From positions 42,230 through 106,229 of the forward strand of contig JAAVYI010000023.1 in NCBI GenBank assembly GCA_022791055.1: 64,000 bases of DNA, given 5' to 3'. The notes below the pieces were generated by a model. That model did no database searches. It was not told the DNA's origin and saw only the letters and a program-made list of their open reading frames with translations. This stretch comes from Clostridia bacterium (GTDB lineage Bacteria > Bacillota > Clostridia > Christensenellales > Pumilibacteraceae). Shown here one piece after another: positions 36,831 through 46,334 of the stretch (positions are counted from its first letter, which is position 1; every line of letters begins with the position of its first letter). Made by a program: the position numbers and the translations under genes.

Positions 36831-38312
36831 TTACAACAGAATGCAGATCACGCCGCCCTTTCCTTCGTTGATGATTCTCGAAAGCGTGCGCCGCATCTTT
36901 CTTTGCGTATCCGTCGGCATAGACGACAGTTTATTGTTCAGCCCCTCGTTGACCAACATATGCAACGACTTGCCGAACATGTTGGTTTCCCAAATGCCTT
37001 TCGGATCGCTTTCAAACTCGCTGAGCAGCGACTTGACCAGTTCTTCCGATTGCTGTTCCGTGCCGACGATCGGGCTGACTTCCGCCTCGATGTCCACTTG
37101 CATGATGTGTAGCGACGGCGCGCTCGCTTTGAGTTTAACGCCGAAGCGCGAACCTTGCTTGACGATCTCCGGCTCCTCGAGCGTCATCTCCTCGAGCGCA
37201 GGCGTAACAACGCCGTATCCGGTCTCGCGCACCTCTTCGAGCGCCGCGGACAGTTTGTCGTATTCGCGCTTAGCGTGTACCAGTTGTTTGAGCGAACTGA
37301 TCAAAGCGAACTCGTCATTGATTTCCACACCGCACTCTTCACTGAGCGCCTCATAGAATAAGCCTTCTTTCGGCCGCACCGTGCAAATGATTTTGCCGGT
37401 CCCCAACTCGACTTTTTCAACGAACGCCTCTTCGAAAAACTCGCTGTCCTCTACCAGCGTCAACGCCATGGCATAGTCGCTCATTTTGCTCATTTTCGCA
37501 GAGACCTCGGCCAGCTTATCGTTGAGCGACGCGATGATCTTATTGTCGGCCGGCAGTGCACGCAGCCATTTTGTCAGGCGCACATCGATCATGCGCAACG
37601 GGAACTCCATCAACAAGTTCTCGAACAGCTTGCGGATGTCCTCTTCCGATAGGTTCAGCACATCCATCGGCACGACGCAAGCCCCGTACTTCTCGCTTAA
37701 CGATTCGGCGAGTTTCATCGTCTCATTCGAGCCGGGAACGGTCGAATTGAGTACGACAACGAACGGCTTGCCCAGTCCTTTCAATTCTCCGACCGCGCGT
37801 TCTTCGGCCGCCACATAAGCGCTGCGCGGCAGTTCGGTAGCAATAGACCCGTCCGAGGTCATCACGACGCCAACCGTCGAATGGTCGGCGATGACCTTGC
37901 GCGTACCGATTTCGGCAGCCTGCGTAAAGGGTATCTCCTCGTCGCTCCACGGCGTACGCACCATGCGCGGTTTCTCGCCGTCCAAATGCCCGACTGCGCC
38001 GTCGATCATATACCCCACGCAATCGACCAGCCGCACGTTGACTTCGACGTTGTCGGCCAAGTTCAGCCGTACAGCCTCGCTCGGAACGAACTTCGGCTGC
38101 GTTGTCATCACCGTTTTGCCGGCCGCGCTCTGCGGTAACTCGTCGGTCATGCGCGCCTTCTCGTGTTCGTCCTCAACGTTCGGTACAACCAACTTTTCCA
38201 TAAAGTTGGTGATGAATGTCGACTTTCCCGCGCGGACCGGGCCGACCACACCGATGTAAATGTCACCGCCGGTGCGCTCGCTTATATCCTTGTAAATATC
38301 GAACTCTTCCAT
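36831..38312 (-). CDS. spoIVA: Stage IV sporulation protein A
   Basis: 493 residues, as long as Bacillus SpoIVA (492). The start MEEFDIYKDISERTGGDIYI is at 38312; a TTG at 38333 lies within the ribosome binding region and is rejected. The ATPase P-loop reads GPVRAGKSTFITNFMEKL. SpoIVA hydrolyses ATP to polymerise as the basement layer of the spore coat. A sigma-E-type promoter lies just upstream. Confidence 0.96.
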   Translation of the reverse strand: MEEFDIYKDISERTGGDIYIGVVGPVRAGKSTFITNFMEKLVVPNVEDEHEKARMTDELPQSAAGKTVMTTQPKFVPSEAVRLNLADNVEVNVRLVDCVGYMIDGAVGHLDGEKPRMVRTPWSDEEIPFTQAAEIGTRKVIADHSTVGVVMTSDGSIATELPRSAYVAAEERAVGELKGLGKPFVVVLNSTVPGSNETMKLAESLSEKYGACVVPMDVLNLSEEDIRKLFENLLMEFPLRMIDVRLTKWLRALPADNKIIASLNDKLAEVSAKMSKMSDYAMALTLVEDSEFFEEAFVEKVELGTGKIICTVRPKEGLFYEALSEECGVEINDEFALISSLKQLVHAKREYDKLSAALEEVRETGYGVVTPALEEMTLEEPEIVKQGSRFGVKLKASAPSLHIMQVDIEAEVSPIVGTEQQSEELVKSLLSEFESDPKGIWETNMFGKSLHMLVNEGLNNKLSSMPTDTQRKMRRTLSRIINEGKGGVICILL

Positions 38313-38346
38313 TTTCCGATAAGAGACCTCCAAAACTTGATATTAG

Positions 38347-38376
38347 AGTATATGGCGGAAACTTTCGGAATATGAG
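38347..38376 (-). promoter_or_regulatory. Sigma-E-type promoter of spoIVA
   Basis: CTCATATT (38376-38369) and CATATACT (38354-38347) with a 14-nt spacer on the minus strand. This fits the sigma-E consensus GKMATATT-N13-15-CATAYAMT at 7 of 8 and 8 of 8 positions. Mother-cell expression is what spoIVA needs. Confidence 0.7.
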
Positions 38377-38453
38377 CGATTCCCTCGGAATTTTTTAGAC
38401 CGTATTCTTTTTAATACAATGCGACTGCCTGACCGTCCTCTTGATCGTTTCCC

Positions 38454-38482
38454 TTGACTTTCATGTATACGTATGCTACGAT
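38454..38482 (+). promoter_or_regulatory. Promoter of yjbR, leaderless type
   Basis: TTGACT (38454-38459), 17 nt, TACGAT (38477-38482), 6 nt, then the ATG at 38489. Confidence 0.6.
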
Positions 38483-38488
38483 ATGAAT

Positions 38489-38848
38489 ATGACTATGCAA
38501 ACGTTGATCGAATATTGCTTAAAAAATGACGGAGCGTATTTAGACACGCCGTTCGGTCCAACCTTCCCCGTCGTCAAAATAAAAACGCCCGACGGAAAAG
38601 GCAGAATTTTCGCCGAAATTTTTAAACATGACGGCCTTGAAAAATTCACCTTCGGTGCGGACGCCGAAACGACGCAATATCTGCGTCATACATATCCGAA
38701 TGTCATCGTACGCGGCTACCATTGCCCACCGGTGCAAGCCCGTTATAAGAGTACGGTCGCCTTAAGCGCATTGCCGGATTCTATATTATTGTCGCTTGCC
38801 GATCTTTCGTACCGTTTTGCAAAATCGAAAATCAAAGCAAAATCATAA
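38489..38848 (+). CDS. MmcQ/YjbR-family protein
   Basis: 119 residues: IEYCLKNDGAYLDTPFGPTF, the family's KFTFGADAETTQYLRHTY helix and RGYHCPPVQARYKSTVAL end. The fold is CyaY-like and may bind DNA or act as an adaptor; no function is known. Three in-frame ATGs lie near the start; 38489 lies exactly 6 nt after the -10 box, so I choose it. Confidence 0.8.
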   Translation: MTMQTLIEYCLKNDGAYLDTPFGPTFPVVKIKTPDGKGRIFAEIFKHDGLEKFTFGADAETTQYLRHTYPNVIVRGYHCPPVQARYKSTVALSALPDSILLSLADLSYRFAKSKIKAKS

Positions 38849-38869
38849 TACGGCAAATACTATGCGTTG

Positions 38870-39531
38870 TTATGCGGAAGTCGGCGGCTCCGACTTCTTT
38901 TTTTTCTTGAACAGAACAACCGGGGATTCTTTCCCGGTAAACAGTTTTCGGATATTGCTGCGGTGCGCGAACATGGTCAGCGAAAACAGCGAGAACAGTA
39001 AAAACAGTTCGGCCAAGTGTCCGCCCGAAGCCGACAGCCGATATGCGTCGTAAACGATCGGCGCCGATATAATGATAAACGATGTGACCGCGCCCATTTT
39101 GGCAACGATCAAAAACAGCGCGCCGACGACAAAGGCAATCAACGTGACGATCGGATTGATGACCAGTAACACTCCGATCGACGCAGCGATCCCCTTGCCG
39201 CCCTTAAATTTAAAGCATACGGGGAACACATGGCCGATAATGACACTGAGCGCGGCAATATACATACCGATCCGGTCAACGCCCAAACGATACTCCCCGC
39301 CTAACAAAAACCAGCCGAACAAGCAGGCCAGCACCCCTTTTGCTGCATCGAGTATCAAGGTCATCACGCCCCAGAATTTGCCGAAGTTGCGAAACATATT
39401 CATCGTGCCGGGGTTCCCGCTGCCCAGTGTACGAATGTCGCGGTGCTTGCATTTGGAAATGGTGATCGCGCCGTTGAAGTTGCCCAAGAAATAGGCCACG
39501 ACAATGACGGCAATGATTTTCAGCGCTTCCA

Positions 39532-39532
<1 letters not shown>
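38870..39532 (-). CDS. plsY: Glycerol-3-phosphate acyltransferase PlsY
   Basis: 220 residues, five or more membrane helices. Family motifs: YFLGNFNGAITISK, then TLGSGNPGTMNMFRNFGK, FPVCFKFKGGKGIAASIGVL and AHRSNIRKLFTGKES. It uses acyl phosphate to make lysophosphatidic acid, the first step of phospholipid synthesis in these bacteria. It overlaps the der stop by 1 nt. Confidence 0.95.
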
Positions 39533-40850
<1,318 letters not shown>

Positions 40851-40863
<13 letters not shown>

Positions 40864-42113
40864 ATCCTCGTTACAAAACTTTCGCCGTCGGGCGGCATGA
40901 TCTCGATCGGCGTTTCAAGCGCCGCCGATAACTCGCCCACCGTCATATTATCCAAAAAGACGTCGCCGAACTCTCGCAGCATAACGGCCGGCAACAAAAG
41001 CCGTTCGCCCAGGTCGCAACCTTTCAACGTCCTTAGCAAGTCGCCGCCCGTAATAAGTCCCGCGACGGTCACACTGCTGCCGAAGAACCGATTTTCCACG
41101 CAGTATACTTGGATCTCGCCGCCCAAACGATCGGTCAAACGTTTTGCGCATTCGGCAATCATCGGATACGCGCTCACGCCGGTAGCAATGCTACACCGTC
41201 CCGGCGCACCGGTCGCAGTCTGTAACGCCTCTTCGAAATCATGGAGAAACATTGCTACCAGTCCCACGCCGTTTTCGATCTGCACGAAGTCCTCGTAATC
41301 CGCATACGGCGGCACGGAAAGGCCGGCTTTTAAGTACAATTCGTCGGACGCAAACATATAGCGTGTGCCGCTTTGCGCCAAACATTCGTCCGCAAACGCC
41401 CGCACGTTTGCAACAACGCGCCGCGCGTCCGAAGTCGTAACCGCGCGCACCGCCGGATTGGAATACGCCGTCAGCCCGACCGGCACGATCGCCAGGCTTT
41501 CGGTATACGGCCGAATGGCGCGCGCCGTCTCGATATAATCCTCATTGATGTCCGGGCAATAGACGATCTGCGCGTGCATGGCGATCCCGCCGGCATGTAG
41601 CCGTTGCATCTGCGACAGCAAATCGGGCGCGCGCCGAATCCCCAGCAATTTCAACCGCAGCTGCGGATCGGCCGAATGCACACTGATATACAGCGGCGAC
41701 AATTTAAGCCGAATGATGCGTTCGATCTCCGCGTCGGTGACGTTGGTCAACGTAACATATGTGCCGCTTAAAAAGCTGTGGCGATAGTCGTCGTCCTTGA
41801 CTTTGAGTGTCGGGCGCAGTTCCCCTTTCGGCAACTGGTCGACAAAGCAGAACATACAGTGATTGCGGCAAGTGCGCGGCGGCATCTCCCGATCGAACTC
41901 CAACCCCAAATCTTCGTCCGGGTACTTTTCAATGTCGAACTCGAGCAATTCGCCGTTCCGCATGACGGACATGGAAAAGTTTTCGGCTCCGTTATAATAC
42001 TCGTAGTCGAAAACGTCCTCTACCGCATATCCGTCTAATGCCGTCAATTCGTCGCCGGCCACAAGTCCCAACTCGTCGCCGACCGATCCCGGCTCTACGC
42101 ATACAATCCGCAT
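40851..42113 (-). CDS. DUF512 radical-SAM-like protein with PDZ domain
   Basis: 420 residues from an ATG at 42113. An N-terminal PDZ-like domain (VEPGSVGDELGLVAGDELTA) is followed by CRNHCMFCFVDQLPKG with the C-x3-C-x2-C Fe-S motif of radical SAM enzymes, then KDDDYRHSFLSGTYVTLTN. The C-terminal DUF512 part follows. Function unknown; the gene often sits next to der in Firmicutes. The start is leaderless in style. Confidence 0.9.
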
Positions 42114-42119
42114 AAATAC

Positions 42120-42148
42120 AGTATACCATATTCCATGCGGATTGTCCA
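42120..42148 (-). promoter_or_regulatory. Promoter of the DUF512-der-plsY operon, leaderless type
   Basis: TGGACA (42148-42143), 17 nt, TATACT (42125-42120), 6 nt, then the ATG at 42113. No ribosome binding site can fit. Confidence 0.7.
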
Positions 42149-42160
42149 CAGATTAAGCGC

Positions 42161-43093
42161 TTAGTCTATATCGTCGTTAAAATAATCTTCGTAGTCTTCT
42201 TCATTGAAATGCAAAGCCGTATAGTCGAGCGGGAAATATCCGTTGAGAGTGCCTTGCGAAAATCCCTGCCCTAAACCGTTTACCGGCGTTGCGCCCAAAA
42301 CGATCGCCTCCGCGCCCATTTCCATATCGTCCGCCTGTGCGGGATGCTCTAGTTTTTCGACCTCTTCGCGGTGCGCCTCTCGTTCTTCGCTGCCGTCGAA
42401 CTCTTTGGCTATTTCGACGTCGGCGATATTTTCAAGCGGCACAATGCCCGTGAGATCGGTATCCTCGCCGGCCTCTAGCGCCGGGATTCCGACAGCAACG
42501 GCGGCATTCTTCCGAATCGATGCGATCACTTCGACCAATAAAACCCCGAACACGGCCGCAATGACCAGCGAATCGAACACGCCGCGCGTCCCCAAAGCAA
42601 CGGCGCTGCCGTCGACAAAGTATCGATATATCACGCTGGTAACGACGTCGCCGATCACAATGCCGCCGAGCGCCGCCGCGAGCGTAGCCAAACGGGTCTT
42701 GGCAATGATAAACGCCACCGCACCCCCGACAAACCCGACAATGACGGAGGCCGTCACGGTCATGCCCGCCGAAACCGGCAAGATCAACATACGCGCAGCC
42801 ACGGCAGCCGATGCCACAGCGAGTGTCGCCACGCCCGCGCGGAACAGTTCGGCATTCCAACCGATCAGTACGGCCAACGCTACGGCAAACACCAACGGCA
42901 CGATAAAGCCGCCGACGTTCATGGCAAACGCTTGTCCGATCGTGATCTGCGGCACTACAGCCCCGGCGACGAGCGCCAACACCAAAATAAAGGCCAACCA
43001 GTTGGCAATGCCCATTCTGCGAAATAAGCGTTCCGTCGCGCCGAAAAAGACCAGGATCGCCAGCACGCTTAATAGAATCAAACCGATTGTCAT
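42161..43093 (-). CDS. DUF1614-family membrane protein
   Basis: 310 residues from an ATG at 43093 with GGAGGAA upstream. About eight hydrophobic segments; the GGFIVPLVFAVALAVLIGW stretch with 'NVGGFIVP' is characteristic of DUF1614. The last 90 residues are soluble and acidic, ending DYEDYFNDDID. These proteins occur in sporulating Clostridia; function unknown. It precedes DUF512 with a 47-nt gap. Confidence 0.75.
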   Translation of the reverse strand: MTIGLILLSVLAILVFFGATERLFRRMGIANWLAFILVLALVAGAVVPQITIGQAFAMNVGGFIVPLVFAVALAVLIGWNAELFRAGVATLAVASAAVAARMLILPVSAGMTVTASVIVGFVGGAVAFIIAKTRLATLAAALGGIVIGDVVTSVIYRYFVDGSAVALGTRGVFDSLVIAAVFGVLLVEVIASIRKNAAVAVGIPALEAGEDTDLTGIVPLENIADVEIAKEFDGSEEREAHREEVEKLEHPAQADDMEMGAEAIVLGATPVNGLGQGFSQGTLNGYFPLDYTALHFNEEDYEDYFNDDID

Positions 43094-43223
43094 AGCAAAG
43101 AAATTCCTCCCCCGCTTATAGCGTTGGTTTTTCTTTGCGTTATTATGCGAACACAAGTCAATAAATGCAAAATGCCGCAAGCGTATGTTACGTCTGCGGC
43201 ACATTGCATTGAAACTGCTTTTT

Positions 43224-44153
43224 TCAGTTTGTATTGACCCAGTTGGAAATATAGCTGTTTCCGTAAAAATAATCGTCGAATCCGAAATGTTTCCACTTTT
43301 TCCGATCCAGATTATACAGCTTGACTTTTTTGATCGTGATCGTAGGCTGCGGCGCTTTCCAAGTCGAATGCTGCGATTGCTCGTTGCGCGCCATGGCCGC
43401 GATCTCCTCGATGTACGGCATCGACTCTTCAAACGCTCTGCCGCAAGCTGTCACGCGGTATTCCTTGCTGTACGTGCCTTGTACGGTCAACTGCGCGCCG
43501 TCAATGGCTGCTACCTGAAATTCGGTCGCGGTGTCGTTATACAAAAACGCCAGTATTCCCTTTTGGTCATACATTTTGGCTTCGGACGAAGTGTCGGCCT
43601 TCAAGCGGTATCCGAATTTGGAATTGGGATACTTGTTGATCCCTTCGACCGTATCGGTGAACGTCTTATTCGCGCTGCGGTGCGCCGTTTCGGTCTCGTA
43701 GCCGCCAAACCGCACCCAGTTGTTTTGACTGTCGAAAATAATCGTATTATCGAAATAGCCGATACGCGCCAAGAAGATAAAGTTACTGGCGGCGATCGGG
43801 CAAGTATCCTCGAATATTTCGTATTCAAGCACCATGCCGTTGCTCAACTCCATGCGTGCAACGGGATTGTTGATGTCTCGATAGCGGTAAACCGTAGTAA
43901 ACAGGATCGGCAACAAGATTGCCGTCGTGATCAAAATGACGGCCGCCAAAATAACGGCAGTGATAATGAGGACGGTTTTTCGTTCGGTCTTTGCCGCCTG
44001 TTCTTCGCCGATCGCCGAATTCTCTTCCGGCAATACGGATTCCGATTCTACGGCCGTCTTTTCGCTTTGCGAAATAACGCCCGCCTTTTCTTTCTGCATT
44101 TCCTGCCGTGCTTTACGCTCTTTTTTTGTCAACGAGTATGCCCGTTTTTTCAT
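43224..44153 (-). CDS. Membrane-anchored cyclophilin-like protein, active site not conserved
   Basis: 309 residues. A charged N-terminal region, one membrane helix (about residues 62-88, VLIITAVILAAVILITTAIL) and a C-terminal domain resembling cyclophilin: MELSNGMVLEYEIFEDTCPI, NFIFLARIGYFDNTIIFDSQ and GILAFLYNDTATEF. The catalytic Arg expected in the F-x-R motif is absent (FDSQNNW). It may be a non-catalytic domain outside the cell. It is 1 nt downstream of the DUF975 gene. Confidence 0.7.
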   Translation of the reverse strand: MKKRAYSLTKKERKARQEMQKEKAGVISQSEKTAVESESVLPEENSAIGEEQAAKTERKTVLIITAVILAAVILITTAILLPILFTTVYRYRDINNPVARMELSNGMVLEYEIFEDTCPIAASNFIFLARIGYFDNTIIFDSQNNWVRFGGYETETAHRSANKTFTDTVEGINKYPNSKFGYRLKADTSSEAKMYDQKGILAFLYNDTATEFQVAAIDGAQLTVQGTYSKEYRVTACGRAFEESMPYIEEIAAMARNEQSQHSTWKAPQPTITIKKVKLYNLDRKKWKHFGFDDYFYGNSYISNWVNTN

Positions 44154-44154
44154 G

Positions 44155-45453
44155 TCATTCCTCTATTTCTATATCGAGTTTATCCGGCCCGAACAGATCG
44201 TCGAAATCGTCAAAAACCGGCTTTTTCGGTGGCGGCGGTGTCGCCGGTTTCTCAACCGGCTGCACGGCCGGTCGTTCCGGTTGCGCGGGCGTCGGCCGCG
44301 GCTGCGGCTGCGCTTGCGGCATCGGTTTCGGCCGTTCCGCCGGCGTGAAACGCTCCCTTTCCAGCTTGATCCTTTCCAGTCGCTCGCGGCGTTCGGCCTC
44401 TCGGCGGGCAGCGCGCGCCTCTTCCTCGTTCAATTCGGGCGGCTGTTCGGTCACAAATGCCGGCTCTTTCCCGTCGATCAAATCGTTAATATCGAGCGCC
44501 TGCTCGTCGAAACTGCGGTCATCCGTCCGCATACTGTTCTTGAAATTATCGAGCGCAGTGACGCCGATCTCCTGTTCTTCCGTTTGCGGCACCGGCTCGA
44601 TGATCGGTTCGATGATCGGCTCAAACGTCTCCGCTTGTAAGACCGGTTCGGGCGCAACAACAGCGACATCGTCGAATGTCGCAGGCTCTTCCGTCGGTTC
44701 GGGCGCAGCAAATGCGATCGGCTCCGGTTCGGGCATAGGCGCGGCAACCGGTTGCGCGACATCGCCGTGCGGCACAGTGATTTCCTTCTGCCCGTAAACC
44801 GAAGTGTCGCCCTGAATGTTCCGCTTATAGAATACGACTTTCGAGGTGTTGACATACGGCACCACCCAAATAAAGCCGATAAACAGCGACAGCAACCCGA
44901 ATAAGAACCAACCGATAAACGAAAGATTCAATACGAAATACGCGCCGCTGTGTCCTTTCATGATCTTATTAGACGCTTTCAACGCTTGCATCGGCTTTAA
45001 GTTGGGATTTGCTCGCAACAAATAAACCGACATCGAAGTACGCACCAAAAATATAATGCCCGGCACGATCAGCAAAATGGTAAATGCCAACGCCAACAAC
45101 GTGCGCAACAGATGCAAAATAATGCCGCGCTCCAAATTATAGCGCGAAAACCCGTCGAGCATAGCCGATACGTCGGCCTTTTGCGCCCGATAACTTTTAA
45201 GATAAAAGCCGGCCATCGAATATTGAAACGGCGCAAGCAACACAAAAAACACCAGTAAAACAAACGCCCCGTACCACCAAAGCACGGCCGAAATGACGAT
45301 ATTAAATTGCGAAACCGTGATCGCCAACAGCGTTGCCGTCATCGCAATGCCGATAACGACCATATAGACGACGCTGTAAGCCAGCATCGCCTGGAATCGA
45401 TTGACGGCGAAACGTTCGCGCGCTTCTTTTTTGATCTGCGACGTCGAAAGCAT
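44155..45453 (-). CDS. DUF975-family membrane protein with long disordered tail
   Basis: 432 residues. The first 230 residues are membrane-spanning and of DUF975 type (IKKEARERFAVNRFQAM, MKGHSGAYFVLNLSFIGWFL, WVVPYVNTSKVVFYKRN). The last 200 are rich in Pro, Glu and Ala (EPIIEPIIEPVPQTEEQEI, QPQPRPTPAQPERPAVQPVE) and must be disordered. The very end is a conserved-looking acidic motif (FDDFDDLFGPDKLDIEIEE). Function unknown; the tail may recruit partners. Confidence 0.75.
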   Translation of the reverse strand: MLSTSQIKKEARERFAVNRFQAMLAYSVVYMVVIGIAMTATLLAITVSQFNIVISAVLWWYGAFVLLVFFVLLAPFQYSMAGFYLKSYRAQKADVSAMLDGFSRYNLERGIILHLLRTLLALAFTILLIVPGIIFLVRTSMSVYLLRANPNLKPMQALKASNKIMKGHSGAYFVLNLSFIGWFLFGLLSLFIGFIWVVPYVNTSKVVFYKRNIQGDTSVYGQKEITVPHGDVAQPVAAPMPEPEPIAFAAPEPTEEPATFDDVAVVAPEPVLQAETFEPIIEPIIEPVPQTEEQEIGVTALDNFKNSMRTDDRSFDEQALDINDLIDGKEPAFVTEQPPELNEEEARAARREAERRERLERIKLERERFTPAERPKPMPQAQPQPRPTPAQPERPAVQPVEKPATPPPPKKPVFDDFDDLFGPDKLDIEIEE

Positions 45454-45480
45454 CCAAGTAACCTCGTATCTGTATATATC

Positions 45481-45510
45481 ATTATATCACAATTTCAAGT
45501 ATGAAGTCAA
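45481..45510 (-). promoter_or_regulatory. Promoter of the DUF975 operon
   Basis: TTGACT (45510-45505), an 18-nt spacer and TATAAT (45486-45481) on the minus strand. Confidence 0.7.
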
Positions 45511-46334
45511 TAGATAAAGTCAACTTTTCGCTTTTCCATCTCGAATATTTTGCCGTTTAAATAGGCCAACTCCCCGGACAAGCCGTTTAAGACCAGTCGG
45601 TATGCCGTCAAATGCGGATATTTTGCCGCAACCGAACGATTGAAAGCCGCATCCCCGTACTTACCGTCGCCGACGATCGGATGGCCGATATGCGCAAAAT
45701 ACGCGCGGATCTGGTGCGTCCGTCCGGTGATCAACCCCACGTCTACGACGGTCGTGCTGTCGCGGCGGCAAATCGGTTCGAACTGCGTAATGATTTCTAC
45801 ATACCCAGACTGCGGTCGGTCGGCAATGCGGACAAACGAATCTTGTGCCTCTTTTTTCAAGTACGCGACACGCGTGCCACCTTCGCCCGGATCGCCGATA
45901 ACTTCCGCAAAATAGCGTTTTTCCCAAGCGCGCGCCTTGACCGCCGCGCACAGCGCGTGTTCGGTCTCGCGGTCGACGGCAAAAACGACCAACCCGGCCG
46001 TGTTGCGGTCGAGACGGTGTACCGGATACAGCGTGCGTTCCAAATCGGTCGGCACACGTTCGATCGGCGTGTCGGCATATTTGTAGGCAACGACGATATG
46101 CTCGTCGGCATAGACCGCATACGCTTTTTCGCGCCGAATCAGCATACGCTCCGGCACGAAAATTTCGACTTCCGCCCCGACGTCTATAGCGCGATCGGTG
46201 TCAATGCGAACGCCGTCCACCCGCACCTCACGCGCCTTGATCTGCCGCTTGATGTCGAACAGCGAGACATCCAAACGATTGCCCAACAGTTTGGAAACCG
46301 TCGTAGTCTCTTGCGCGACGACTCGAAACTTCAT
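45507..46334 (-). CDS. RluA-family pseudouridine synthase
   Basis: 275 residues. An N-terminal S4 RNA-binding domain (LDVSLFDIKRQIKAREVRVD) is followed by the synthase core with PVHRLDRNTAGLVVFA (catalytic Asp) and TGRTHQIRAYFAHIGHPIVG. It converts uridine to pseudouridine in rRNA or tRNA; the target position is unknown. It overlaps feoB's end by 4 nt. Confidence 0.92.
   Translation of the reverse strand: MKFRVVAQETTTVSKLLGNRLDVSLFDIKRQIKAREVRVDGVRIDTDRAIDVGAEVEIFVPERMLIRREKAYAVYADEHIVVAYKYADTPIERVPTDLERTLYPVHRLDRNTAGLVVFAVDRETEHALCAAVKARAWEKRYFAEVIGDPGEGGTRVAYLKKEAQDSFVRIADRPQSGYVEIITQFEPICRRDSTTVVDVGLITGRTHQIRAYFAHIGHPIVGDGKYGDAAFNRSVAAKYPHLTAYRLVLNGLSGELAYLNGKIFEMEKRKVDFIY

Noticed and set aside
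42161..43432. Longer DUF1614 protein of 423 residues
   Set aside because: The extra N-terminus is Arg-rich and antisense-like; GGAGGAA precedes the ATG at 43093.
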